64,000 bases of DNA from Luscinia megarhynchos (Eukaryota > Chordata > Aves > Passeriformes > Turdidae), in assembly GCA_034336665.1 (NCBI GenBank), contig JAPFBE010000003.1:63407352-63471351 (forward strand). Direction: 5' to 3'. Position 1 is the stretch's first letter. Every line of letters begins with the position of its first letter. The position numbers and the translations under genes are program-made. Of the stretch, positions 9,999 through 19,350 are shown one piece after another. The notes below the pieces were generated by a model that was not told the origin of the DNA, made no database searches, and was given only the letters and a program-made list of their open reading frames with translations.

Positions 9999-10977
9999 GT
10001 CACAAAATGGCTAAATTTGGATAATCTGTTTAGTGGATTGGAATTTAGCATCATGGGTGAAAAAGTTTTTTGGTGTTAATCATGGTACCTTGTTTTCTCC
10101 ATGCATTTGACAAATGATTAATAAGTCTGTTAAGGGAATCTTTATGGTTCTAAGAGGAGGGAGAGATGATGGAGTCAGTGAGTCAGGGGTCTCTATAAAT
10201 TCTTCAGGGAGAAATCAGAGTGCAGGAATTAAATTAAAGCCTTTAGATGGATTGAAGTATGTTAAGCCACTCACACATAAAGTAGAGGTGTAAGTTTAAG
10301 TTTTAGGAAAGTAAGTGAGTCAGTAAGTAAGTTTTAGTATGAGCTCTAGTGCTTTTAGTAAGTGAAAGGTTCAAATACAAAAGTAGAAGTGTGAGTTCTA
10401 GTGAAGGTTGAAAAACATACTAGTGTTTTTAGTGGAGGCTCCAGGAGCGTAGGTTTAGACAGTGCTTAGACATAATAGCGCTATAGCAAGAATATTGCTT
10501 ACATTTTTCAGATAGAACAAGGTGGGTTGTATGTGTAGTTTATATGTAACCTAGCGTGCTAAGAATCTAGAATTCTAATAGGTTGAGTGGTGGTCCGAGT
10601 TTTTGTCCTAGCTTGTTGGGAAGATTCTGTATAAGAGCATGCACTGGGGAGAGTGGGTGCTTTTGCTTTTTCTACTGCTTTTTGCCATTTGCTTTTGCTT
10701 TGCTTTGCTCTCTAGCCATCATCAGCCAACACTCAAGAGGAAGATAGGAGCTGCCGCAGCAGCATCAACTTCCCTGGACTCTGACAAGGGCAGCTTCTGC
10801 TTCTATTTGAGACTTTATACAAAAACTTAGCATGGACTTTGTGACTCTGTGCTTTTTGAAATTGATGCGCCTTTGTAATAAATAAGCTTTATAGCAACTA
10901 TTAGCTGCTTTGCTCATTTAAAAAGATAATCCAACGAAGTTGATACCTAAAATAATACCAGAGGTATTAACCTCACA
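9999..10977. other. Spacer with an LTR-like right half
   Basis: The left part (to about 10,550) is AT-rich and unassigned. At 10,560-10,925 the layout resembles an LTR: gtataagag at about 10,630, then a TGCTTTTGC-type pyrimidine tract much like the one in the LTR at 5080, then AATAAA at 10,877. Termini and duplication are not visible, so the LTR reading is tentative. Confidence 0.35.
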
Positions 10978-12704
10978 CCACAGCACACTCCTGGAAAAGC
11001 TGGCAGCCCCTGGCTTGGACAGGAACACTCTGTGCTGGGTTAAGAACTGGCTGGATGGCCGGGCCCAGAGTGCTGGTGAGTGGTGTTGCATCCATCTGGG
11101 ATCAGTCACCAGTGGTGTTCCTCAGGGATCAGTTGGGCTGTTGGGGGATGAGTGTTCTTCTATTACGGTGTCAATTTAAAGAATTTTTCCCATTATCATG
11201 CCAGGTCCTTTGACGACTCTAGACAAAAGGGGTCGGTGGGAGCTGGGCTGGCGGAGGGGCTCTCGGAGGGGGGATTGGTGTTTCCGAGGAGCTCGGAGGA
11301 GGATCCCCCGTCTGCAGCCACACGGCCGAATGCAGGAGAGCCAGACCCTGTGCGATCACCTGCCCTGCGTCCCTCCCGCTGCAGCTCCTGCCCCTGCGGA
11401 CACAGCTGATCACCCGGACACAGACGGTGAGCGAGGAGCTGCCACTCCAGCCGCTCTACCCGAGACCGGCGTGGCCGCATGCCGCCCCTCCCGCCTGCAC
11501 TCCTGCCCGCTTTTTCTAGGGCAGAGAGAGAGTAGGCATGCAGCTAAAGAAAGGACTGTTATCTGTTCTGTTTTGTTGGTAGATTTAACAACTGCTGTTG
11601 TTTCTGCTTGTATGATTAGATATATTAGTCAAAGAGCTGTTATTCCTACCCCCTTATCTCTGCCTCAGAGTCCTTGATTCAAACCATTATAATACTCAGG
11701 GGGAGTGGAATTAAAGTCTCTATTTCAAAGGAAAACTTCTGCCTTTATCGGCAGACACCTGTCCTTCAAACCAAGACATGGGCCCTGTGCTGTGTCATAT
11801 CTTTATTGATGATCTGGGTGAGGGGATTGGGTCCACCATCATCAAATTTGCAGATGAAGCCAAGCTGGGAGGGAGTGTTGACCTGCTGGAGGGTAGGAGG
11901 GCTCTGCAGAAGGATATGGACAGGCTGAATAGAAAGGCAGAATCCAACAGTAGTAGGTTTAACAAGTCCAAGTGCTGAGTCGAGTCCTGCACTTTGGCCA
12001 CAGCTACCCCATGAAGCACTACAGGCTGTGAATAGATTGTCTGGGCAGAGGCCAGACAGAAAGGGACCTGGGGGTGCTGACTGACAGCCACCTAAACATG
12101 AGCCAGCAGTATGCCCAGCTGGCCAAGGCTAATGACATCCTGACTTGTATCAGGAATATTTTGGCCGGTAAGACTGGGGAAGTCATTCTTCCCCTGTACT
12201 TGGCACTGGTGAAGCTGCACCTTGCATACTGTGTCTAGTTTTAGGCCCCTAATTTAGGAAGGAAAAAGGTAAAGATGCTGGAGTATGCGCAGAGAAAGGC
12301 AACATCCTATGAAGAGTGACTGAGGGAGCTGGGGTTGTTTAGCCTGGAGAGGAGGAGGCTCAGGGGAGACCTTATCACTCTCTACAACTGCCTGAAAGGA
12401 GAGTGGAGCCAAGAGAGGTTTGATTTTTTTCTCCCAGGCAACCAATGACAGGACAAGAGGACACAGATTTAAGCTGGGCCATGGGAGGTTTAGGCTGGAC
12501 ATTAGGAAGTTCTTCCCAGAAAGGTGATTGGGCATTGGAATACACCGACCACGGAGGTGTTGGAGTCACCATCCCTGGACGTGTTTAAGAAATTACTGGA
12601 TGTGGCACTCAGTGTCACGGTGTGGTTGACAAGGTGGTGTTAGGTCACAGGTTGAGCTTAATTATGTTGGAGTCTTTTCCACCCTAGCCAATTCTGCGAT
12701 TCTG
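10978..12704 (+). mobile_element. CR1 LINE 3' part, split by a solo LTR
   Basis: A second forward CR1 copy. Its left piece (10,978-11,138) encodes the CVLRNWLDG-type region up to SGVPQGS. Its right piece (11,779-12,704) resumes inside the reverse transcriptase at FIDDLGEGI and FADEAKLG, then runs through the ORF2 end and the 3' UTR to an attctgcgattctg end. The LTR between them inserted exactly within the catalytic region. Stops and frame shifts show it is dead. Confidence 0.88.
11139..11778 (+). mobile_element. Solo LTR inserted in CR1 (GC-rich, LTR family C)
   Basis: Starts TGTTGGGGGATG and ends CCAAGACA. The duplication tgggc is perfect, at 11,134-11,138 and 11,779-11,783, and the host CR1 continues on both sides. 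The first half is GC-rich (about 11,215-11,500) and unlike families A and B. A possible poly(A) signal, attaaa, lies near 11,710. Long frames on both strands here are products of base composition and are not proposed as genes. Calling it an LTR is inferred from its length, ends and duplication; no internal sequence is present to confirm it. Confidence 0.75.
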
Positions 12705-12724
12705 AATGCAGTCACACAACCACT

Positions 12725-13690
12725 TAGTGCTGCTGTGACAGACGCTGGAACTTCAGTATGAACTGGAGTTCAAGGCAGCAAAATGGGACCCCACTCTTGA
12801 CAGTGTAAATGCATTTTTCTCCATTCCTCTGGCAACAGAGTGCAGGCCTCCGTTTGCTGTTGCCTGGAGGGGTGTGCAGTATCCTTGGAATTGACTGCCC
12901 CAGGGGTGGAAACACAGTCCCACCATCTGCCCTGGACTGATTCAGGCTGCACTGAAAAGAGTGAGGTTCCAGAACACTTGCACGTTATCAATGACCTCAT
13001 TGTATGGGCAACACAGCAGAAGAAATTTTTTGAGAAAGGGAAGAAAATAATTCATATTGTCCAGAAAGCTGTTTTTGTCATTAAACAAACTGAGGTCAAG
13101 GGACCTGCCCACAGAATTCAGTTCCTAGAAGTGAAGTGACGAGACAGCTGTCAATAGATTCCAGCAGAGGTGATTAATAAGATAGCTGCCACATCCTCAC
13201 TGACCAGAAAGAAAAAAACACAGGCTTTCCTAGACACTGTGGGTTTTTGGAGGATGCACATCCCAGAATAGAACCAGATTGTATGCCCTCTCTATCTTGT
13301 GAATGGAAGAAAAACAGTTTCAAGTGGGGCCTGAACAACAGAAAACCTTTTAACAGACCAAATAAGAAATTACTCACGCAGTAGCCCTTGGGCCAGGCAG
13401 GAGAGGGTGTGAATAATGTGTTGTACACCACAGCCTGGAGCCTCCGGCAGAAGGTACCTGGAGGGACTTGAGGATGATCTCTTGGGTTTTGGAGCCAGGT
13501 ATACAGAGGATCTGAGGCCAGCTGTACCCCAGCTGCAGAAGAGGTTCTTGCAGCCTGTGAAGGGGTTCGAGCTGCCTCAGAAGTGATTGGCACTGAAGCA
13601 CAGCTTCTTCTGCTAGGCTGGATGTTTAAAGGAAAGGTTCCTGCAACACATCATGCCACCAATGCTACCTGGAATACATGGATTGCCCTC
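12725..13690 (+). pseudogene. ERVL-type pol remnant: reverse transcriptase
   Basis: A decayed reverse-transcriptase region of an ERVL-type pol. Conserved pieces appear in order in different frames: FFSIPLATECRPPFA (about 12,815), LPQGWKHSPTIC (about 12,895), a VINDLIVW segment where the YXDD catalytic box should be (about 12,985), and KGPAHRIQFLEVK (about 13,098). Connection-domain text including GWMFKGKVP follows near 13,620. The catalytic box is altered and several stops and shifts are present. It sits directly after the CR1 end at 12,704. It covers the part of pol that is missing from the remnant at 2545, but nothing shows that the two come from one insertion. Confidence 0.8.
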
Positions 13691-13875
13691 ATTACATAAT
13701 GAGCTCAAATAGGAAATGCAAATTGCCTTGGGATCTTGGAAGTTATCATAAACTAGCCTGAAGGTGACAACAACCAGCCCACCTTTGCCAAAGGTATATG
13801 TTCATATATATTCTTCTATAAAGGGAGACAACTCACTACAGAGTGTTCTCCTTTAAATTGTCAGAAACCAAGATA

Positions 13876-14200
13876 TCAATGGCTGGGAAAAGATAAACAT
13901 AACCCCCATTTTTAAAAACAGGAAAGCTGAAGACCCAGGGAACTACAGACCAGTCAGTCTCACCTCTGTGCCAGGGAAGATCATGGAACAGATTCCCCTG
14001 GAAATTACCCTAATGCATATGGAAAACAAAGAGGTGATCGGTAACAGCCACCATGGCTTTACTAGGGGCAAATCACGCCTTGACGAATTTGGTGACCTTC
14101 TGTGCCGGGGCTACAGAATTGGTGGATGGGGCAGAGCAATAGGCATGGTCTGCCTGGATGTAGCAAAGCGTTTGACGCTGCCCAGCATGACATCCTTGCC
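13876..14200 (+). mobile_element. CR1 fragment, 5' reverse-transcriptase part
   Basis: Encodes NYRPVSLTSVPGKIMEQ and later HHGFTRGKS, the opening segments of the CR1 reverse transcriptase. It stops abruptly near 14,200, where GC-rich unrelated sequence begins, so the rest of this copy was lost or displaced. Confidence 0.82.
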
Positions 14201-15070
14201 TACCACCCTCCCAGCGTGCCAGCCCCACCCAACACGCTCATTCTTGGGGTGGTGGGGTGGGGTTCCATGCACCGGGGTTCCCCCTGCCTGGCACAGCAGT
14301 AACCCGTGGCACATCCTGCCATCCCCGGGTGTCCGAGCGGAGCGGAGCCGGTCCCTGTCCCTCTCGGGGATCGCTCCGGGGCAGAGGCGGTGGCGGGGCA
14401 GGAGCATCTCCGCGGCGGCGGAGGGCGCGGGCACCTCTCCGCCAGGGCAGCGCCAGCTGCCGGGCCCCTGCACCTCCTCTCGGCCCCGGAGCCTCCGCAG
14501 TGCCCGGGCACCTCTCCGCCAGGGCAGCACCAGCTGCCGGGCCCCTGCACCTCCTCTTGGCCCCGGAGCCTCCGCCGTGCCCGGGCACCTCTCCGCCAGG
14601 GCAGCACCAGCCGGGCCCCTGCACCTCCTCTTGGACCCGGAGACTCCTCAGTGCCCGGGCACCTCTCCGCCAGGGCAGCGCCAGCTGCCGGGGCCCCTGC
14701 AGCTGCTCTCGGCCCCGGAGCCGCCGCCGTGCCCGGTCCGGTCCCGCTCGCTGCCGCCGGCTGCGGGACGGCCCCGCTTCACACGCGAACAAACGCAGGG
14801 CAAGCGTGCCCCGGCTGTCCCTTCCCCTGCCCCATCCCTGCCGGGACACCGCAGCGCTTCAGCCCGGAGACGCGCCCGGACAGCCCGCGGTGCTCCGGGC
14901 GCTCGCCTTGCAGCCCGCCCGCCGCGGCGCCCCGGGCAGTCACCCGCGCACCCTCCCGGGCTCCCCTTCCCTCAGCATCCTGTCTCCAGAGGCCTTTCTG
15001 ACTGGAACCTGCCGGCTGCAGCAAGCCCCAGTAAGGGATCCCGTAATCGCCGGGTTACGATCCCAGTAAG
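14201..15070. promoter_or_regulatory. Isolated CpG-rich block (candidate CpG island)
   Basis: Very GC- and CpG-rich compared with the AT-rich DNA around it, and more than 20 kb from the nearest gene. The middle is a minisatellite. Long open frames on both strands (up to about 376 codons) arise because stops are rare at this composition; their products are Pro/Arg/Gly-rich and unlike known proteins. It could be the promoter of an unannotated noncoding RNA, or simply a GC-rich repeat. The sequence alone does not decide. Confidence 0.5.
14431..14735. repeat. Minisatellite, about 4 units of ~76 bp
   Basis: Units start with ggcacctctccgccagggca at 14,431, 14,507, 14,584 and 14,658, giving unit lengths of 76, 77 and 74 bp plus a last copy to about 14,735. 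The units are nearly identical, with small indels in the middle, so the array is young or homogenised. Confidence 0.88.
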
Positions 15071-18000
15071 AAAGGCACCGGGGTGCCGTAAAGCGTAATT
15101 GAAAGCTAACAGCATAAAGAAGGAAAACCGGAGAGTTAACTTACGTCCCTTTAGATGCTGGGAACTCCGTGTTGAGCAGCATTGGACAGGATAGCAGCAT
15201 GCCCTGCAGACTCCATCAGAAGGAAGGAGTAGTCTGTTCTGGTCATTCAAGCTTTTATAGGATTTTCTTACGAGAAAAACAACTCCATTCATCATTGCTA
15301 CTGTCAAACAGAGGATGTTCACATGAGAACTTTGTGGTGCTCTGTGAGATAAAGGCAAGGCCGTGCAGGTGTGTTATCATTGGTATGGGGTGGGAGCTGC
15401 CCGCAGGCTCCTCTGTTATCACCACTCGAATGAATCTGCCCTGCACCGAGGCAGGAGTGCAGCGAGGCACAGGCCTGCAGGTGATGCTGTTGGTGCGCAG
15501 CACAGCAGGGCCTTGTGCCTTCCCAGATCCACTGTTAGATGGATCACTAATCCTCACTGTGCAGTAGTCTAGGTCAGAATCACGGCGGGACCCCATAAAA
15601 GCAGCTTGAGATCTCCATCAGTCTGGATACAATTTGAAAGATCCTGAAGTTATAAGCAATTGTTCTCTGTAGCAGGGGATTTAGGATATTAGTGTGGAGT
15701 GTGTTGCTTATGCTGATAAGGTTGCAGTCTATACAGAGTCCCAACCCTGGCATTTTGACAGTATAATTTGTTATTTAAGAGAAAATTATTGTACAGAGAT
15801 AAGCTGAGTATAAACCAGTCAGGAAGTTTTAATGTTCGCAGTGTTAGTTGGAGCACAGCTGGAACATGATCAATAGTTGTCAAGAAGAAGGCTTTGGCCT
15901 AGCAGGCTGCATCCAGCTTCAAAATGAAAGAACCACTCAGATTTATCTGTCATGCATTATATCTTCTCCCAGAGGTTCTTAGTTACAAGACAATCTTTGA
16001 TAATAAGATATCTGTAGTCTGACTACTAATTCCACTGAAGTCTGTTATAAACTCCAGAATGATAATAAAGTTTATTGAAATTCTCTGCTGGCTACATAAT
16101 GATTTTCTTTACTTATTGACAGCAAATATGTCACCATCTCTATCCTTTAGTTTCTCTTCCATGGATATTCCTCATTTTATTGTCCTTGCATTTCACTAAT
16201 TGCTTTGAAAATTTAATTTCTCTAATGAATGGAGCTACAGCAAAGAGTCACTTGTGTAATGTTTTGACTAACTTAAAGCTTTGCTGAGGTAGCCAGGGGT
16301 CATTTCACAGGCCTTGCTGCAGAGCAGACCTCTCTGAGCACTACTTAATATCCTCCACCTCCTCCTGTTCCACAGCACCTTGGGATTGGTGCTTATTTGT
16401 CTTACACAAAGTTCTTCTGCAAACACAGCAAGCAAGATAAGGTCTTTACCAAATAGCAGAAATAAACAAAGGAAGTCAAGCATACTTTTCATGTGAAGTT
16501 CCTGAACCATGCTTATTTCACATAGCAAGATTTAAAGTTTTCTGACGACAGCAAATGCAACCTCTTATATTATCAATGTTGTAGTCTAAGAAGGATCTTT
16601 TTGGCCGTTCTGCTACCCTTGAAGTAAACATGACAGGGATTGTCATTCCCCTTGTAAGTCAGAAGGACCATCTGGCACTACATTAGAACAGTATTCTATT
16701 AAATTCATCAGCATGCTAATTATAGGATGACTAGTGAATGGTTAAACTACCAGATGCTGTGAAGATATATCACTGTCTGTTTACGTAGTTAGGCAAACGT
16801 TTAATTAATCCTCCAGCTGCTGGGTCTGCTTTACCTATGAACATATCTAAATTGCATTCACCTGTGCAAAAGGCAGGCCAGTCTTTGCCTTTCAATAAGA
16901 AAAGAAGCTTAAACACAACTTAGGTGCAACATACAGCCTGCACATGTATGCTTTAATTATGCATACTGGTAATTGCATCAAAACCAATTCCAGACTCTTC
17001 CACTTCAGTTCCTGGATTGTGCTCCCTGATCCTTGAATAATCTTTTAGCTGTCTTGAAAGTTTTGAAAGCTGAGTTGTTTTAGAAACTTCAGCAATGCCA
17101 TGTTAGAAAACTCAATATACAACCTCAGTTAATAGGATGTCTACAAGTGATTCTACAGCCTTTTACTTTTCCCCATTCTAAGGAGTCTTTCATTCAGAAA
17201 ATATTGAGGAGGGTAAGTGACTTTCCAGTATCACACAGTGAATAATACTGGTCCCAGGGTGTTTAGCATTCCCATGAGGCTGCTGCTTTACTGAAACGCT
17301 GAAAAACAGAACTCATTTGGGATGTGGCCTTGGCTAAGGATGATTTGCAAAGAGAGTGTAATGCTTTTATAATTGAAAGTGTTTGTGCTTGGCTCTATAA
17401 TTGAAAGTGCTTGTAGTTGGCTCTATTTGGTATTGTAAGGTCTAGAGATGAGATCTGGTAAAATGGGACTTAGTGATCTAGCTAAAGTCTAGCCTCCATC
17501 CACTCAAGTTTTCATTACACTTCCCTTTTTTGTGTTTAGGAACCAGTTTTCAGAAAGATGCTTTATTTCCACTTAGTATTAGGCCCATAGTCAGCCTGGA
17601 CTTTTCATAGAATCCATCTCAAGGCACAGACATTGTGGAGATCAAAGATGCACATGGACAACAGGCTGAGACTCAGCTGCATATCTTGAGACCCCTGAGT
17701 CAAGATCTCTTTTGGATGGGCAGCATCCTTGGCTGGACACGGTCTGTTGATCTCTGTTGATTGCAGAAGGTGCTTCATGCAACTGAAATTGCCAAAATTG
17801 TGTTGCATTTTTGCAAAAAGTTGTTGGCCTGATTTTGTAATGGGCCCACAAGCATTTTTCCAGACAATTCATGAGCACAGGAGTTACTACATAACAAACA
17901 GCAGTGCCAAGAGGCAGGCTGGAGGAAGCATTTTGGAGGCTAAAGGAATTTAATAGTATTTTGTGACAGTTGACCTTTTTGCCACAGTACTGACAAGAGT

Positions 18001-18529
18001 AGTAAGAAATAGAATATACTGTGAAGTTATTTAGGAGATACCATGTACATAGGCTTTAGGGAAAAAAAGTGAGAGTTTAGAGCTTCTACAGTAAAATTAT
18101 AAGTTTAAATATTTTCACTATTTTAAGCCAACTTTACTAATCATTTTCTTCTTCCTTTATTAGCATTCCTCTTAGCCAGTTTTCATAATAATGTGTCTCG
18201 TGAGACACACACAGCCTTCCCTCTTGGGCACAAACACTGACAACGTGATCCACGTGATGGCTGTCTCGGGGTTAGATGCTGGTAAACATGCTTCATGCAG
18301 CTCAACAAGTGAAATCCAGACAGAAAATTTGGGAATATGTAGTGGCTGCGTGCCAGGAGCCCACCAAAACTGCTCAGTCACTCTCCTTCTGAGCTGGGCA
18401 AGGGAGAGGAAATATAAAAAAGGGTTTTGGGTGGAGATAAGGGCAATAATTACCACCAGGGGCAAGAAAGACTCGACTTGGGGAAATTAGTTCAGTTTAT
18501 GGCAAATTAAATCTGACTAAAATAGAACC
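15071..18529. other. Intergenic DNA, no gene recognised
   Basis: AT-rich, with only short frames lacking protein-like features. A minus-strand donor-like gtaagttaac near 15,140 stands alone. A run at 16,710-16,980 is dense in homeodomain-type TAAT sites and is reported as a finding. Nothing else stands out. Confidence 0.5.
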
Positions 18530-19350
18530 AAATATTACAACAAATTCCCCCCACCCCTCCCTTTTCCTAGTTTAATTTGCCTCCTGAAATCTCTGCCTTC
18601 TCCCCCCCAGCAGTGCAGGAAGACAGAGAAGGGGGGTTGCAGACAGTCCATGACACGTCTGTGGGCTGCAAGGGGATCTCTGCTCTGCTGTGGAGCTCCG
18701 TGGGCTGCAGGGTCACAGCTGCGTGGCCACATTATTGTCTTCATTAGGGGCTGCAGGGGAATCTCTGCTCTGGCACCTGGAGCGCCTCCTCCCCCTCCTT
18801 CTCCACTGACCATGGTGTCTGCAGGGCTGTTTCTCTCACGTATTCTCACTCCTCTGTCCAGCTGAAGTTGCTGTAGTTTTGATTTACCAAAATATGAGTA
18901 TTGGTCTAATACCGACACTCAACTGTGACGGACAATGGACTCTCTAACAGTTTAAAGTTAGAAAGCGTATGTTTATTCAGCGCTGTGAGATAATTCTTTA
19001 ATACACACTGCAAAACCACAGGTGATCACAGAGTCTATTTATTAGCAAAGGATTCAAACAAATACATATTCATAATAACAGCCCCTCCCATCCCCTGCTT
19101 CCTATGGTAATTAGCTTGAATAGCTATTAAGCATGTGTGATTGACTTCTTAAATTAAGTCTGGGGTCGTTTTCGTGGGGAAGGGTCTTAAAAGGAGGAAG
19201 TAAGGCGAGTTTTCCTCACCCTAAACTCTTGACCTTTTCCATCAATGACAATACAAATGGTTTCTGGGGATAGTCCAGTTTTCCAAAGAATGGGTTTCTG
19301 CTTGCATTGTCTATGTTCCTTTGGATCTGCTCACTAGTTTCATCTTTTCC
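18530..19350 (-). repeat. Probable old LTR/ERV-type repeat
   Basis: The left part (18,600-18,870) has a repeated ggctgcag/gggatctctgctctg pattern of a kind I associate with avian interspersed repeats. Read on the minus strand, the right part has a poly(A) signal (aataaa, at about 18,971) some 45 bases before an end in tccgtcaca at 18,924, as at an LTR 3' end. The far end and any duplication are not found. The family is not identified. Confidence 0.35.

Noticed and set aside
11196..11677. 159- and 94-codon frames in the GC-rich LTR
   Set aside because: They lie wholly inside a solo LTR on both strands, with no protein similarity seen.
14111..15098. Several long overlapping frames (up to 376 codons) on both strands
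   Set aside because: They occur in all frames of a very GC-rich block, encode Pro/Arg/Gly-rich text that includes the minisatellite, and match no protein I recognise.
15130..15600. Minus-strand exon ending at a good donor (gtaagttaac near 15,140)
   Set aside because: A single splice-site match without an acceptor, frame or poly(A) signal is too weak.
18192..18209. 18-bp inverted repeat TGTGTCTC-gt-GAGACACA
   Set aside because: It is isolated and short, with nothing nearby to give it a function; expected occasionally by chance.
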